A stretch of 64,000 nucleotides of DNA, taken from Leidyana gryllorum EB-2025a (lineage: Eukaryota > Apicomplexa). The stretch is from positions 248,001 to 312,000 of the forward strand of contig JBLWGC010000104.1 in NCBI GenBank assembly GCA_048772705.1, read 5' to 3'. The number at the start of each line of letters is the position of its first letter. Position 1 is the first letter of the stretch. Of this stretch, positions 10,993 to 24,241 are shown piece after piece. The notes beneath the pieces were generated by a model, which searched no databases, was not told the origin of the DNA, and saw only the letters and a program-made list of their open reading frames with translations. The translations under genes and the position numbers were made by a program.

Positions 10993-13900
10993 TCAGGATC
11001 GATTATTGGGGAATGGTACGAGTGGGTGCGCGTAATAGCTGATTAGATGTGGCGCACAAAAGTTGCGATTATCCAGCACTCGCTCGACTCTGTCGGTGAT
11101 GGTGGTCCCTCGACCAGGCGATCCACCCATCTTGTTGTCTTCGAGTTCGGGGAGATCCATACGGTTTGACAGGAGTCCATCTTCCATCATGGAATCCACC
11201 AGGAGTTTGACTTCACACCTATCGAGGAACGGCAGGCGAGAGTTGATGTTTGATATTGTGAGTCCCGGATTCTCTCGGAGAGTGACGAGGACCCGGCTCA
11301 CCAAGACACTGACCAATGGTACATTGCATCGTCCGTCGAGGCGTGTCCACGTCCTGACAGCCACGCGCGTTAGTCCCAGATACTTTGTGACCTTATATAG
11401 TTCTGCGTCTGTTCCCTCTACGATCCCATTGTGCACGAAACTGGCCCTTAGATCAGCGAACGCCATTTGTACTTGGGCCAAAGTCTCAAGGAGTACAGCG
11501 TCGCGATGCAACAATTTGATCATTGCTCCACGTCCCTCTGCACTCAGAGCTTTGCCGGGCAAAACAGCCAGATTTGTTGCTATCATCCCAGGGGCAGTTC
11601 TCTCACTACTCCAGAATCGCCGAGGTACAAACGGAGGCCGGTACAGGTGGTCTGTCAAGGGATACAATGCCTCCTCATCGGGTAGCGAGCAGGAGTCGTC
11701 CTTGGCGATCTGAGCCAGCAGATCCTCTATTGCGGGGTCACTCAGCCTTTTGGCCAGACTACCCTCTATCAAACTGGTGATCAACGGGGTCTTCCGAACT
11801 TGTCTGACTTCCACTGTCCAGGGAACAGCATGTTGGGGTACCAACAACCGCCAGTCACATATAGCGGGAAGCCGTACTAATGCCCTCATAGCACACAATG
11901 CTTCCACGGCGATGTCGAAGGCTTCATGCAGAGCCGTATGCATCCGTTCAGCTCCTCGAGCGTTCGCAGACACACCATCGTTCATTTCATCATCTGCCGA
12001 AGAGACAGTGGTGATTCTGAACTCTGAGCAGAAATCCTTCGACAAGTCCAACTCGAATTCGCCCCCACAACCGGCAAAGTACACTCTCCGATGAATCCAC
12101 ACCATTGCTGTGATGAACATTTCTGGTTCCTCAATGGCTCGCACTGGTGGGCACAGCATTTGTAGTTTGTTGAAGAAGTCCTCAGCTTCCAATCGGGAAG
12201 TCCCCTCACCCATAACATAGTAATCCGGTTCGTACATTCGCTCCATCATCTCCGCGTAAGGGCTGTCGCGGAAATATCCCCTGAACACATTCCGTCTCGG
12301 ATCACCACTAGCAGCCTGAGAGCCTTTCTTCTGGTTCTGGGCTGACGCCTCACTCGTCACTCGGCGGGTGAAGGCGTTGCGACCGCGTCTGATCGACCCA
12401 CACATCAGTTCTTGCAGCTCGGTCTCATACAGCTGTCTCCTTTGCTCAGCAGACCAGTCGTTCTCCAAGTCGTCTTCGAACTCCAGCTGACGCTCTATTC
12501 TCATATGAGACTCCAACGCCTCAACAGAGGACAGAACTTTAGTGTCGTGTAGAGTCGCTGGTAGAAGCCAGGGGTCCAGAGAAGCGACGACATTACTCTT
12601 TGTTGCCACACCGCCGAGCAAAACTCCGCAAATCCCGGTACTCAACGATGTCACCGACACCAATGGTATAGTTGCGATTTCACGAGCCTCGTCGACATCG
12701 GGCCGCGGAATCAGACGCCACTGCAGTCTCTTAAAGTCGGGAACGTTTGGAGTCAACTTTCGAATATGTAACTCCACACCCGACCCTCCTTTTCCGACGG
12801 GGAATAACCGGCGGTGAGCGCTCTTCTTTGGCCGTTCCTCATCTTCTTCATCCCCATCTTCGTCCTCATCCTCCAATTCATCCTCCAATTCATCCTCCTC
12901 AACATCGTCATCTTCATCATCGAACGACTCTGCGCAACTCGACAACAGACCCTTTCCGTCTTCTTCCATCTCAGCCGCCGCTTTTTGCGATCCGTTGTCA
13001 TCTTCAGCCATATTCTGATCGCTGTCAAAGGTCGAAGCCGCAAAAGCAGTCGCCGTGTTACCAAACGCGCCCTCAACTGTCGTCGTCGTCGGCAAATCGA
13101 CGTGATGAGTCGTTAGCCACCTTTGTCCAGATCTATGCCGCTGTCCATTCAGACCGTAACATGGATTCTCGGGAGTCCCGGAACCCCCTTTAGCGGCCGT
13201 TCGGGGAGAAGGATCCCCCATCCCTGACTCATCTCCAACCGCGGAGGACACAGTGTCGAGAAGCATATCTCGCATATTGGTATAGTGATTCTCGAGAGAC
13301 TCTTCAACTTCTTCGTCTTCGTCGTCTTCGTCTCTCGAGGCTCCCCAGGGGTCAGGGAGAGCGGGGAATTTATGGGGACCTTTGTCGCCTATCTTTTGCC
13401 AGACGATCCCAATTTCGATCTCGTCAACCGCCAACGCCTCCAGAACTGCCCCCGCCGATGCCGCCGGCACACCGCGAACTTGCAGAGGCCGAAGTTTCGG
13501 TTCGGCTGCACAACGTCTGATTGTATTCAAACGCTCACAGTTCGATAAGAGATCGTGTGCGAGATTCCACTCTCGGACACGACCGAACATGTGGACTTGG
13601 AACTGTCGAGCGAGATTATTGCGCCGTTTACACAGAATGTCCCAGAAATGAACGTGGGCCCCCGCCCCGATGGCCTGAGTCGCCGATTGTGTGTCGCCAG
13701 CGTGTTCTGAGAAGGATTTGGTGGTTGCACGCTCGATCGACAGCGACAGAGAGCGTTTCGCTGTCACAGTCCAATTGAGCCTATTCCAATACTTGAAGAT
13801 ACTTTCGACAATCTCTCGGCGGGAACGAACGACTTCAACACCCCACTGTGGCCGATAGCGGCTGTAAGGAGTGAGCAGTATACTTTTGACCAAAGGCCGA

Positions 13901-16900
13901 GTGAAGGTGACCTGGAGAAGGACATTTACATCCGGAGTGAACGACATGGGCGCTGCCGGGATGCTGATGCGAGTTATCTCCGCCTGATGGAATTCTCGAA
14001 TGAAAGATCGCAGCGGTAAGTGGAAGTTCAGCAGTGCTTCTCGCAAAGCTGTTCCACTCAGTTTCCGGTAAGTGGTGAGTAATCGAGCGTTCAGAGAGTT
14101 TGTGTACCGATGGAGGCAGTTGAGTACCGTCCAATACGCGGCTGCGGGTGGAAAGCTCTGAGACATGTGGAGATATGCGTACAGCTGCCACAGACGATCG
14201 GTCAGAGGGACAATGGAGGCACCTTGAATCTTCGCCATCACAGCCTCGATGTGGCGAGCAGCTTCTGGAGTGGGAGAGACGAATCCCTCCAAGGCTCTCA
14301 GGCGCTCAACCACAACGAGATAAGCGATGAGATGATATTCGTCGTCGCGTCTCGCGTCCTGAGCGAATCTTTTGAGATACTGTCGATCCGGCCGCGTTAA
14401 CCGTAGACTTGAGAACGCTTCGTGGATAGGAGTATTGACCTCAGGTCTCGCAGCCCCGAAATATGCTCGCTGACTCGTCATTTTGGCTCCATCGAGTGCC
14501 GTTTTGCTGACATCGGCTGCCGTGGTATTCGTAGCTCCTTTTGTAGAGAGCACCGACACAACCTCTTCGTCGTCGCTGCTCAAAAGGGACAATTGGGCCA
14601 CCAGCTGTGCCTCAGTCTCGCTGAGTTGCCGCTGCCATTCCGCTACGGGAATGTTTTGAGCCGTACCCGCGAACAGAAATCGATCTTCTTTTCGCCCGTG
14701 TTCGATACTTCCAGTCGCTGGTGCGTTTCGACTCGGAAAAGCTGAATTGGACTGAATCGTGTTGGCTTCTTCCTCCATCCACTGCGCGTATCGACTCGCC
14801 TTGCCGAGGCCTCGTTTGATTCCAGACATGTCACGACGCGGCCGACCACTTATCATACTGGTCGTCGACATCACCGAAGACGAGGTGGCAACCCGTCCTC
14901 CAGCGTCTCGTGTGTATGTTTCGTCTCCTTCGTCGCTCGACAGAGCTTCGTTCATTGACACTGTACTCAACAGTTTGGAGACATGTCTCTCGAAACTGGT
15001 GAGATCGTCTTTGCCGCCCGTACCCGGAGCCAAATTGACATTTCCGTTCCGTTCACCGCCACCTCCCGCATTGCCCTCATAGTCTCCATGAAAGCTCAAC
15101 GAGGTCACCTCTTCGGCGCCATAGGCTTTGCGACGGCGTTTTCTCCGATGGGGTTCGGTGAGACGGCGGCGTTTGCGTTTCTCCATTTCGGCCGGAAGAA
15201 CATAAAAGGACTCTTCTGGCAACGGGGTGCGGTGCTGTCCCTCATAGTGGCTTCGGATTGATGGCTGCTGACTGAACAGCTCTCCACATATGTGGCATCG
15301 ATAGCGGAGATCGCGACTTGTGTGTAACGCTATGGCCCCATCAGCCCCTCGAACGAGACTGAACAACTTTTTTGAACCAGCGGTGCTGAAGTATCGGTTC
15401 AGATAACGGATGACTGAATGGGTATCGAGCTTCAGTTGACGAGCGAGGTGCTGAATTTCAGCATGTTGAGGATTCAAGATGCAAACGTCGTTAGTCGTCT
15501 CGCGTGCCTTCATCCTCTCACTCTGTTCCACAATCCGATTCGCGAACCCGTTCAATGTCTCTCGAGCAGCCAATGAGATCACAACTGCGGGTTTCCAGTT
15601 CTTTTTGCTGAAAGCTTCTTTGAGGTCCAAGTTGGATGGATAATGACTGATGACTCGACTGGATCCCCTTTTTCCGCTTCCGATGGTGCCATGTCGATGA
15701 TCGCGCCCGTGACGACGGACCCACTCTTCTGTTTGGACTCTCAATTGATTCCAGAATCGTCGACGATCACTGTCGGAGAACATATCCAACATTGGGAATT
15801 CCACTCCCTCCTCGAGCTCTCCCCCTTCCAGTCGAAACACCTGAGCAACGTCTTTCACGAGCCAGAATTTCCGAACTGGACCATCTGCATCCTCCGGTTG
15901 CCTTAGAGACCGCTGCTCGACGAGTCCCAATCTGTATAGTTTGTCCAGCATTCGATTGACACTCAGAACTGCCGTTCGACGCATTGCCGGGTTCGCACAC
16001 CCCCCGGCAGCAGTGTGGTTGCCTGTCGGACTGTTCTCGTTCACCACCATATTCAACAACTGGGCTTGACGAGTTCCCCGGTACCCTCGACCGGGAGTCT
16101 CCATGAGCCTTACATAGACGTCTGCGGGCAAATCTTTCATTCGCTGAGGACCCGGAGAGGGCTGTGGAGTCTCATCCCCGGCTCGAGGAGTACTTCCATG
16201 CAGATAGGCCTCGAGGTACGCATCACGGTACCCATAGCCTACCAGTCTCAAGAAGACGTCTAAAGACATTGCATCAATGATTTCGATTGTGGGGATGTAA
16301 TAGGACTTGTAGGTCCCTCCATCGTGAAACGATAGCTTTGCGCGCTCAGTGGGGTCCTCGAGTCTTCGTTGCAGCAGATGAACCACGTGAGCGTGGAACA
16401 TTGCCAATCGAGTCATAACTGGGAAAGTGAACCCGTAGTGAGCCAAAAGAGACTGACAGAACGGCTCTGAGCGGGTGACGCTCGACACCAACTGCCCTAA
16501 ACGAGGCTCCACATGGACATCACTCAGTATCATATGAGAGGCACTCGCTGGTGGGGCACAAGGCGGCAACGTGAGACTCCGGGGAGAGTTTGCTGCACTC
16601 TGCATCAGCCGTTTGCCGATATCCTCAATGGCACCTGCCTTTCGTTGACTCTCCGAGTCACCTCGGCTCTGTGGAGGCAGAAGAATTATTGTGAGAAGTA
16701 AAGAAGGATGTCTTACCTTTATGGCCAAACTGAGTTCTCTGAGCTCTGTGGTGCGACGGAGAGCCTCCTTGCAGGCCTCTGATCGTTTTTCCGAGAGATC
16801 TTTGCGAACAATCTCGGCAGCTTCATCTCCGTCACGGCACTTTGTCTTGTCATAGTAGAAGAGCAGCTCTTGGGTACCCTTGGATCCCACACTGAGGCGG

Positions 16901-18710
16901 CCTTGAGCGATCTGAGGGTCGTTTTCAAGAGCAAATTCTGCGAGACGCAGAATAGTCTTCCGATCGGGACCGTTGACAGTATTTTCCATCTCAGCGAATC
17001 GGCGAGAAAGCGCGGGGATCATACACACACCCATCTCTTTGACCCACATACGGAAACAATGGAGTCGATGGTAGAACTGTTTGGTGAGTATTTTGCCCGG
17101 TGCTCCTCGTCCATCAGTGACTGGAACTTTGGAAGGCTTAACTTTGATGGAAATGGCCTCTTGTTTAACTTGGACAGGGGCTCCGATATAGTAACGGTAC
17201 ATGAAGAATTTGCCATGGCGTTGAGCCTCTTTGTGAACAATCTTTTGGGATTCCATTGACAGAAGGATTTTACTGAGCTTCTTGGTGGTGGTTCCCAGAA
17301 TTGTGGCCAAATCCGGAGTCACCAAACCGTTGTCTCCCACGGCAGCTAGAAGCTCGTACACTTGTGCCACAGTGGGCAGTTGTCGCAAAGGGTTAGATGT
17401 CGGGTCCCGTTCGGAGATCCCTGCAGCCTCGGTATCATCCTCGTCTTCGGGTTCAATTGGCCTCGAGGGAGACTCCACTGCAGTGAAAACCTTTTCCCCC
17501 AAAGGATTAACATTGAGGAAGGATTCAAGTTTGCCGGGAGTGAGATCAGTCATTGTCACATCCTCTGTGGCCTCTTCGTCAATCTCATCTTCATCATTGT
17601 CCTCGGCTTCGCCAACGATAGTGACTTTTTTCAACAGATTCTGAGTCGTCGTCTCGTCTCCGTTGTCGTGCAGCAGGATGCAGAGCTCCAGCTTACCCGT
17701 GGCGGGACACCAGGCCCTCACCCGACGGATCAGACCCTGGAGGGTCAGTTCGCGTCGCATTCGGAGGTAGAAGCGGGAGACCGTCTTGGGAGAACACAAG
17801 AACGATCCCTGACGATCGCTGGAGACAAAGAAAGTTAGAAAGTAGGCTCGGAAGTCGCGTTCAAGCAGAATTCCATTGGGTTGAGCAGCCAGGAGACTGG
17901 TGACTGCAGTGCGAAAGGGATCCACCTGTTGTGTCATATAGATCTGAACGAGTTCTCGAGGTATCCGAGCGATATCAAAGAACCGCTTCAGCCAAATAAC
18001 CCCAGAACTCGACAGTTGGGACGAAGGCGGAACCTTTCGAAACTGTCCGGCAGCTGTCTCGCGCGCGTTCCACTCCGATCGCTTGAGTCCTTGTGGTAGG
18101 ACCAGACTGAGACGAACTACTAATTCATAGCGATAGAGAGGCTTCAAGTGCTGAAAAACCGTCTTTGGGTCCAAATTCAAGTCCTTAGCCAATGCATACT
18201 GCCAGTAACCTGCAAGGACGAGAGGGAGACATGAAGATTTAGCCCACACAGATGATTATTTGAACCCGTGTGCGAGCAGCGCTCGCCCGGTTCGAGACTT
18301 TTCTACTCACCTTGATATCGGTTCCGAGCAATGGCCAGCAGCATTTTCATTCGTGGGGCGCTGGTGAGTAAGTCTGGATATTGCCATATATTGAGGAGAG
18401 AGACTATAAAAGCCGCAGATAGTCGGAAGTGATGCTGGGGAGAGGGGAAACCAGATCGTTTGGTCGGAGAGAGAGTAGATTTGTCCAGACTGCGCTTCTC
18501 GGGATCATCGAGATCAAATACAGATACTTCGGGATGAGCCAAAAGTTCACTCAAGCACCAGGCTTGCCAATCTGAAGATGAATATATTTGGGCCTGAGTC
18601 TCATTACGAGCGGTCATAAGCGCCGGTATATTGTCAAATGGGGTGCCATCGAGTCCTTCATACGCGATCTCTTCCAGAACATCTCCTATACGGAGCTGAA
18701 GGTCTGGCAT
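10993..18710 (-). CDS. GTF3C1: TFIIIC largest subunit, B-block-binding (GTF3C1/TFC3)
   Basis: This subunit recognises the B box of tRNA promoters for RNA polymerase III. Exons 18710-18311, 18209-16717 and 16668-10993 give 2522 aa. The first 30 residues include EIAYEGLDG, closely matching the N-terminus of the human subunit (EVALEGLDG). The B-block domain follows across intron 1 (ARNRYQ-GYWQYALAKDL...FQHLKPL). The second intron (16669-16716, 48 nt) has no stop and a length divisible by three, so unspliced RNA would stay in frame; good splice sites and sequence flow favour removal. Later features include a classical C2H2 zinc finger (CHIC...HYEGQH, CX2CX12HX4H) near residue 980, a long Asp/Glu tract near 1,740, and repeated winged-helix-like segments. 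A coiled-coil protein gene lies head to head only 26 bp away. Confidence 0.85.
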
Positions 18711-18736
18711 TGGGACAAAAAAATTTGCAATGCTTG
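18711..18736. promoter_or_regulatory. 26-bp divergent intergenic region GTF3C1/coiled-coil gene
   Basis: Only 26 bp separate the two divergent start codons. The stretch is A-rich (acaaaaaaatttgc). A shared, very compact promoter or mutually overlapping leaders is inferred. Confidence 0.5.
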
Positions 18737-20176
18737 ATGGGAGATCAGCTAACCAGCAGCTTCAAGGAATGGTCCTGGCGCCGTCCGTTATTGGGAGATG
18801 TCGCAGACCCGAATAAATCTGTCGGGGCAGATGCCGATCGAACACCAACATTTCGACCGAGTATTGGATCACCCCCACCCTCCATAGATCAAGAGAACGA
18901 CACTCCCGGCGGTAGCATCAGTGAGGGCGGTACCAAAAATGTCCCCCTCAATACCAGACAGAGCCATCGCCTGCCGCCTTTATCGACTAAGCCTCCCGGC
19001 TCTGTCTATGCCATAAGAGAGGAAGAAGATGCGCAGACCGTCTTGCGAACTCACACTCTTGAACGCCGTCGCGCTGATCTCGAACGTCGGCTACAAGAGA
19101 TCACTGCTCAGAACCAACAGTTACACGGGCGGATAGTGGAACTCGAGGCGGCTCTCTGTAACAATCAGTCAATGTCCTCATTAGACGTTCGGATCAATGC
19201 GGAAGCCGAGTTCCAAAATAAGCTCACTGCCATCACGGAACAGTATGAAGATCGCGTCTGGGAACGGGATACCAAATTAGCCGAAGCCGAAGAAATCATT
19301 TTGGCCAAAGATGCCGAAGCCAAGAGATACTTACAGTACAGCTGCGAACTTCAGGCAGCGCTCGGTACCGCTAATCAGACAATAGCTCAAATGGAAATGA
19401 TAAGGATGTCTGCGACACCCATTGGCATTCAGGTTGAGAACAATTGCGTCTCGGTAGAACGAGGCACCGATCCCATTGAGAACCATAAGCCCTACGTCTG
19501 TCAGCACTTCCGCATACGAGAAGAAGGAGTCGGTCACCGAAGTCTCCGCTTCAAAAAGACATTGACTCAAAGTCTTGCAGTGCGTCCGGCACCTTCTCCC
19601 AAGCGTATCTATACCACAAACTGTGCAATTGATCTCTTTGTCCGCCCCACTCCCACTATACCTGAAGTCACCTCCCAGAAACCTCCGCTGCCGTCGCTAC
19701 CGACCAAGCGCAGTGCCAGGGTGCCAGTACCCCAAACGCCTGTGTACTCCTCCTCCTCAGGAGGATCGGTCTCGTCGTCTGAACACAGTGCCGAGGACCA
19801 CAAGAACTTTAGAGAGCGCAGCAGCAATCTCAGTCGGCGAATTGTCCCACGCCCAGTGACCACCACCACGGTCCGATCACCCAGTGTGACTCCTCTATTG
19901 GAGAGACGTCGATCTGCTTCACTGCTGCATCGACCCGTGTCCCTCACAGCTCGGAGAACAGCCCTCCCACCAGCTCGTCCACCGCCTCCCAGTGTCCCTG
20001 TGATGATAGGAGCACCACCCCCCGCCCCTCCCAGTACATTGCTGCGACCATTTGCCAGTAGAGAGGTCCCATTGGTGGGCTCAGCAGCCCGCGCAATCCA
20101 GAGTCGTATTCTCAGTGAAGATGAAATCGTAGCACGACTACAGGGTGACCCTTTGAATCCAGCGTGGTACCGCTAA
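18737..20176 (+). CDS. Coiled-coil protein with Pro-rich C-terminal half, unknown function
   Basis: A single-exon frame of 479 aa from the ATG at 18737. The open frame extends upstream into GTF3C1, but this is the first ATG after the divergent start. Residues 105-240 form a long coiled coil rich in Arg, Glu, Leu and Gln. The second half is basic and disordered, with runs such as PPARPPPPSVP and APPPAPPS typical of SH3 or profilin ligands. The last 30 residues look structured again and end in a short helix and AWYR. No enzyme domain is visible. A cytoskeletal or scaffold role is plausible but not demonstrated. Confidence 0.65.
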   Translation: MGDQLTSSFKEWSWRRPLLGDVADPNKSVGADADRTPTFRPSIGSPPPSIDQENDTPGGSISEGGTKNVPLNTRQSHRLPPLSTKPPGSVYAIREEEDAQTVLRTHTLERRRADLERRLQEITAQNQQLHGRIVELEAALCNNQSMSSLDVRINAEAEFQNKLTAITEQYEDRVWERDTKLAEAEEIILAKDAEAKRYLQYSCELQAALGTANQTIAQMEMIRMSATPIGIQVENNCVSVERGTDPIENHKPYVCQHFRIREEGVGHRSLRFKKTLTQSLAVRPAPSPKRIYTTNCAIDLFVRPTPTIPEVTSQKPPLPSLPTKRSARVPVPQTPVYSSSSGGSVSSSEHSAEDHKNFRERSSNLSRRIVPRPVTTTTVRSPSVTPLLERRRSASLLHRPVSLTARRTALPPARPPPPSVPVMIGAPPPAPPSTLLRPFASREVPLVGSAARAIQSRILSEDEIVARLQGDPLNPAWYR

Positions 20177-20263
20177 CCACCCCAGATATTATTTGCAATA
20201 TAGTTAGGTGTCCAAACCATTCTTAGTGACTGACTGATTTCCGCTCTCACTGATCCTACTAAA

Positions 20264-21059
20264 ATGCCAGAGATTGCCTCACCAGCCGCCTTCACCCTGC
20301 GCCCCCCTGCGATCTCAACAATGGGTAAGAAGAGTTGACTGATTGACTGACTGTCTTCTGTCCACTCAAAATGGTCTCCAGTTGATGACAAGTGGGCCTC
20401 ATGGAAGATTATGGAGCGCATCCGCAACGATGGGCCTCCCAGCGAGCTCATCAAAGCCGCTGAGGAGGACGTTCGTGCAGTTCGATGCGTCAATGGTACC
20501 CGACTGATGTTTTTCTTCCGACATATTCCCACGGGAGAGGTTAAAGAGCTCCGGGAACAACTCGCTATTACACGCATGGGCACTGGAGTGCACCAAAGAG
20601 TCTATTCTAATGGCAGTGTGCCCGAGCGCCAGAAACTATTGAATTCCATGAGGGAAGCCTTCATGGAAACTCAGGTTAATACGCCTGGTAAGTCGCCAAG
20701 GAGACACACGCGTGTGGTGTTATGATCGTCATCTCCTTCGTCCGGCAGAACTGATTTTGGATGACAACTCGCCACCCAGAGCTATTTGGGATTATTTGGC
20801 CCACATAGTCGACAACAATGACAACATCGTGGATGACAAACATCCCTTGGAGTCGCGCATGATGGAATGCGCATTTAACGACGGAACCACGCTCAAGTTT
20901 GAGTATCAGGATTTGAGTCCCAAAGAAGCCTCAACACGATTCAGGAAAGAGAACGTTCGCATTCGCAATGCTGATGGAGTTATCCTTCGACACGGTGCTG
21001 GCGGGGTTGCAACGCCTGTTTGCGACGTGCTCCAACAGTTTGCTGAGCGAGTGCTCTAG
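20264..21059 (+). CDS. Hypothetical protein, three exons
   Basis: Exons 20264-20324, 20382-20687 and 20749-21059 (introns 57 and 61 nt) give 225 aa in one frame. The protein is globular in composition, with mixed charged and hydrophobic residues and no signal peptide or membrane helix. I recognise no domain. The model rests on clean GTAAGA/CAG and GTAAGT/CAG junctions and matching phases. It sits in the same orientation just upstream of TOP3B, 43 bp from stop to start. Confidence 0.6.
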
Positions 21060-21102
21060 GCCTAGTGGCCGGTTAAGTTATTAATCCCGTATTTTTTACA
21101 CC

Positions 21103-24100
21103 ATGTTGAACGTACTCATGGTGGCTGAAAAGCCCTCCATTGCGGAGAGTATTAGCAAAGCTCTCGGGAGCGACTACAACAAGACCCATCGGGTGAGGAA
21201 ACTAATAGAGCTGTAGTCGTGATATTCCGGCTGACGAGCAGACTTCCAGTGCTGCTCCTATCTATGAGTACAAGGGACAATTTCTAGGTAGAGGTAGGCT
21301 CCCACAAAAGCACTGAGGACGCGCACACACACATACGTACCTAAGACGCCCGCTACAAAGTCACATCGACGACTGGACACGTCTTCACGACTGACTTTTC
21401 GGGGCATTACAACAACTGGGAAGCGGTGGATCCAACCGAACTCTTTGATGCTCCAATTGCTACCAAGGAGGCCAACTCAAAGGTGACGAGAGGGTGTGAT
21501 CCTTCCCCGCTACTCTGTGCAGACTCGCATTGCTCAACACATTGCGAATGAAGCGAAAGGAGTGGACGTTCTGGTGTTATGGCTGGATTGCGATAGAGAA
21601 GGAGAGAACATCTGTTTTGAAGTGATGAGTCTGGCGTGTCCGAAGATGAATAAGTCAGGCCAGAATCTTTGCAAACAGACTGGAAGAGGCGTCCCTCCTA
21701 ATGTCTTCCGCGTCCGGTTCTCATCGCTTGTTGCGAGCGACCTACGAAAGTAAGCATTGAGAGAGTAACGATCAATCTTCTCTCCTTCTGACTCTAGAGC
21801 CTTTCACAACAGTTTGAGTATTCCGAACATTTGCGAAAGTGAATCTGTCGATGCTCGTCAGGAAATGGATTTGAAGATTGGAGTCGCCTTCACTCGATTT
21901 CTGACAAAGTACTTCCTGGTGAGTGGTCAACTTGTGGTGACAAATTGTCTGTCAGAATCGGTATGGCGATCTCGACTCCAATCTGATCAGCTATGGTCCC
22001 TGCCAATTGCCCACTCTGTGGTTCTGTGTAAATCAGAAAGAGGCCCACGAGCGCTTCGAGCCCGAAACTTTCCACACAGTGAGTCCACCATACCCACCAC
22101 ACCCTACAACTTGTTGATCTCAGCTGACAATGGTGATAAACGTGGGAGGGGCACAGCACTCTCTGACGTGGGATGGCGGTCCGATTTTCGACAGCAACGC
22201 TGCCAAGGTGATGAAGACGCAACTGGAGAAGGTCAAGTCCGTAACTTTGATCAGTCGAAAAACGACTCCACGAGGTGTAAAGCGACCTTTACCGCTCAAC
22301 ACGGTGGCATTGCTGAAATTGGCATCGGCGGTGTGCGGCATTGGGCCCCAACGGGCTATGCACGTTGCCGAACAACTGTATCTGCGGGGGCTCATAACAT
22401 ATCCAAGAACTGAGAGTACAGCATTCCCCAATGCCTATGATCTTCGAGGGACTTTTGAGATGCTAAAAGGATCGTACATTAGTGGTAATACTGCAAATCG
22501 TCTCGCCACCGAGGGCAAATTCGGAGACCCGAGACGCGGTCAAGATGCCGGAGACCATCCCCCCATTGCTCCCTGTGGTAAACCTTCACCGGGCAGTCTT
22601 GATGGTGACCAAGAGGCCATTTTTCGGCTCGTTGCCGAAGGGTTCCTGGCCACTTGTGCCGGAGACGCCAAATATGACGATACTAAACTGATCTGGCAAG
22701 CGCAGGTCGATCAGTCTGGCGCCGCTGTCCACACCCTCCAGCTGAAGAGCTCTGTCCTGCGAGAGCCTGGATTCATTGGCTTGAGTCAGAAAGTCCGGAC
22801 GAATGAGATTGACGGCTTGGGCGCAATGCAGATCGGTCAGACGGCTCAGGTTGTCACTGTGAAACTCGAAGCCGGACAAACCTCGCGCCCTCCCCTACTC
22901 TCCGAATCCTCTCTTTTGGGTCTAATGGAGAAGTATGGTATTGGGACAGACGCCTCGATGGCCACCCACGTTCAAAACATCATGGATCGACGATACGTCT
23001 CTCTGGCAGGGTCACATCGACAGTTGGATCCCACAAAATTGGGAAGTGCCCTCTGTAATGGTCTGATGCGTGTGGACCCCGAGTTGGTCCGACCTGTTGT
23101 GCGAGGTATCATTGAGAACCAATGTGCGTTGATCGCTAAGGGCAAGGCTGACAAGTCACAAGTTGTGCGACACGTCTTGAGTGAGTTCAAGATCAAATTC
23201 CAATATCTTCTGCGACGAATCAATGTCGTTGATACCTTGTTTGAGGTTTCATTCACAACCTTGTCTGAGTCCGGAAGTCCAATGACACGGTGCGGAACCT
23301 GCAAGCGATACCTTTCCTATGTCTCCAAGAAACCACAACGACTCGTCTGCAAGCATTGCGCAGTTGTCTTTAGATTGCCTTTGAACGCAGTGTCAGTTCG
23401 GGTGAGGAAGCCTCGAAGAGGTGAAAGTTTGAAATTCTTCTCAGGCTTGGTCCGACTATCGGTGTCCGTATGACCAGTTCGAAACCGTCCTCGTGGTCGA
23501 GCGCTCCGGCAAGGCATACTCCCTCTGTCCGATGTGCTATAATGACCCGCCCCAAGCTGGACTGATGAGTAAGGATGCCCGGAAGGCTTTCGTGTCTCGC
23601 ACACACGCGTTTCCATCTTCAGACCTCAATTGTTTGAACTGCCCACATGGCGACTGCGAGTTGGCGCCGGCTGTTAAGAAAATCGAGGACTGTTTCCAGG
23701 ATAATTGTAAGTCCGTTCTTTTAATGGTGGGGATCACGTGGGATCTCTTCGAATCGCAGGCTCCGGATACCTCTATGTGCAAGATTGGCCAGGGGTTGTG
23801 CCGGCCTTGGTGTGCTCACAATGCGATCTCATGGAACGATTCGACCAAACGAAAGTGAAAAGTGAGTTCACAAAGATACTGCATAGTTAACCTGTGTGCG
23901 CTCCCGCATCAGCCGTTTCGAAAGCTAAAAGATGGGCAACTTGCGAACAGTGTGGCTGGGCACTGGTGAAAGCCACGTTATCTAAAGCTAACCGTTTCGA
24001 GGATGGTACTGCAATCAAAACCGGATGTTTGGGCTGCGATGCTGAACTTTCGGGCTTGTTGGTGGCAGGGGGTGCTGGCCGTGGTATGAGGCGGCCTGGC

Positions 24101-24224
24101 GGCTTCCGAGGGTGAGTAAACGCTTTGGCTGACACTACGACTATGAATTTGATGCAGTCGTGGCCGGGGAAGGGGCCGCAGACGTCGGGTCGTGGACCCC
24201 AAGATGACTTTCGATCGATTCTGA
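21103..24224 (+). CDS. TOP3B: DNA/RNA topoisomerase III beta
   Basis: A type IA topoisomerase that passes single strands of DNA, and in animals RNA. Eleven exons (introns 37 to 58 nt) give 883 aa. VAEKPS and DCDREGE mark the TOPRIM domain, and the active-site tyrosine is in LITYPRTES (codon 22400-22402). HDAGDHPPI is represented by GQDAGDHPPI, and EKYGIGTDAS matches the beta subtype. After the core come Cys-rich zinc-binding segments (CGTCKRY, CKHC, CPMCYN, CNLNC-like, CSQC, CEQCGW, CLGC) as in TOP3B. The C-terminus is an RG-rich tail, formed only if the last intron (24112-24157) is spliced at GG|GTGAGT; reading through would stop earlier at 24113-24115. LAS1 begins 17 bp after the stop. Confidence 0.88.
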
Positions 24225-24241
24225 GGGATGAATTTTTGTGT

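Noticed and set aside
14479-14490. cattttggctcc, resembling the core of the dinoflagellate/Perkinsid spliced leader (CCATTTTGGCTCAAG)
   Set aside because: Only about ten bases match, and it lies within the coding sequence of GTF3C1 with no donor or Sm-like context.
24113-24115. Early stop for TOP3B by reading through the last intron
   Set aside because: Splicing at GG|GTGAGT yields an RG-rich tail as in other TOP3B proteins, which the read-through would cut short.
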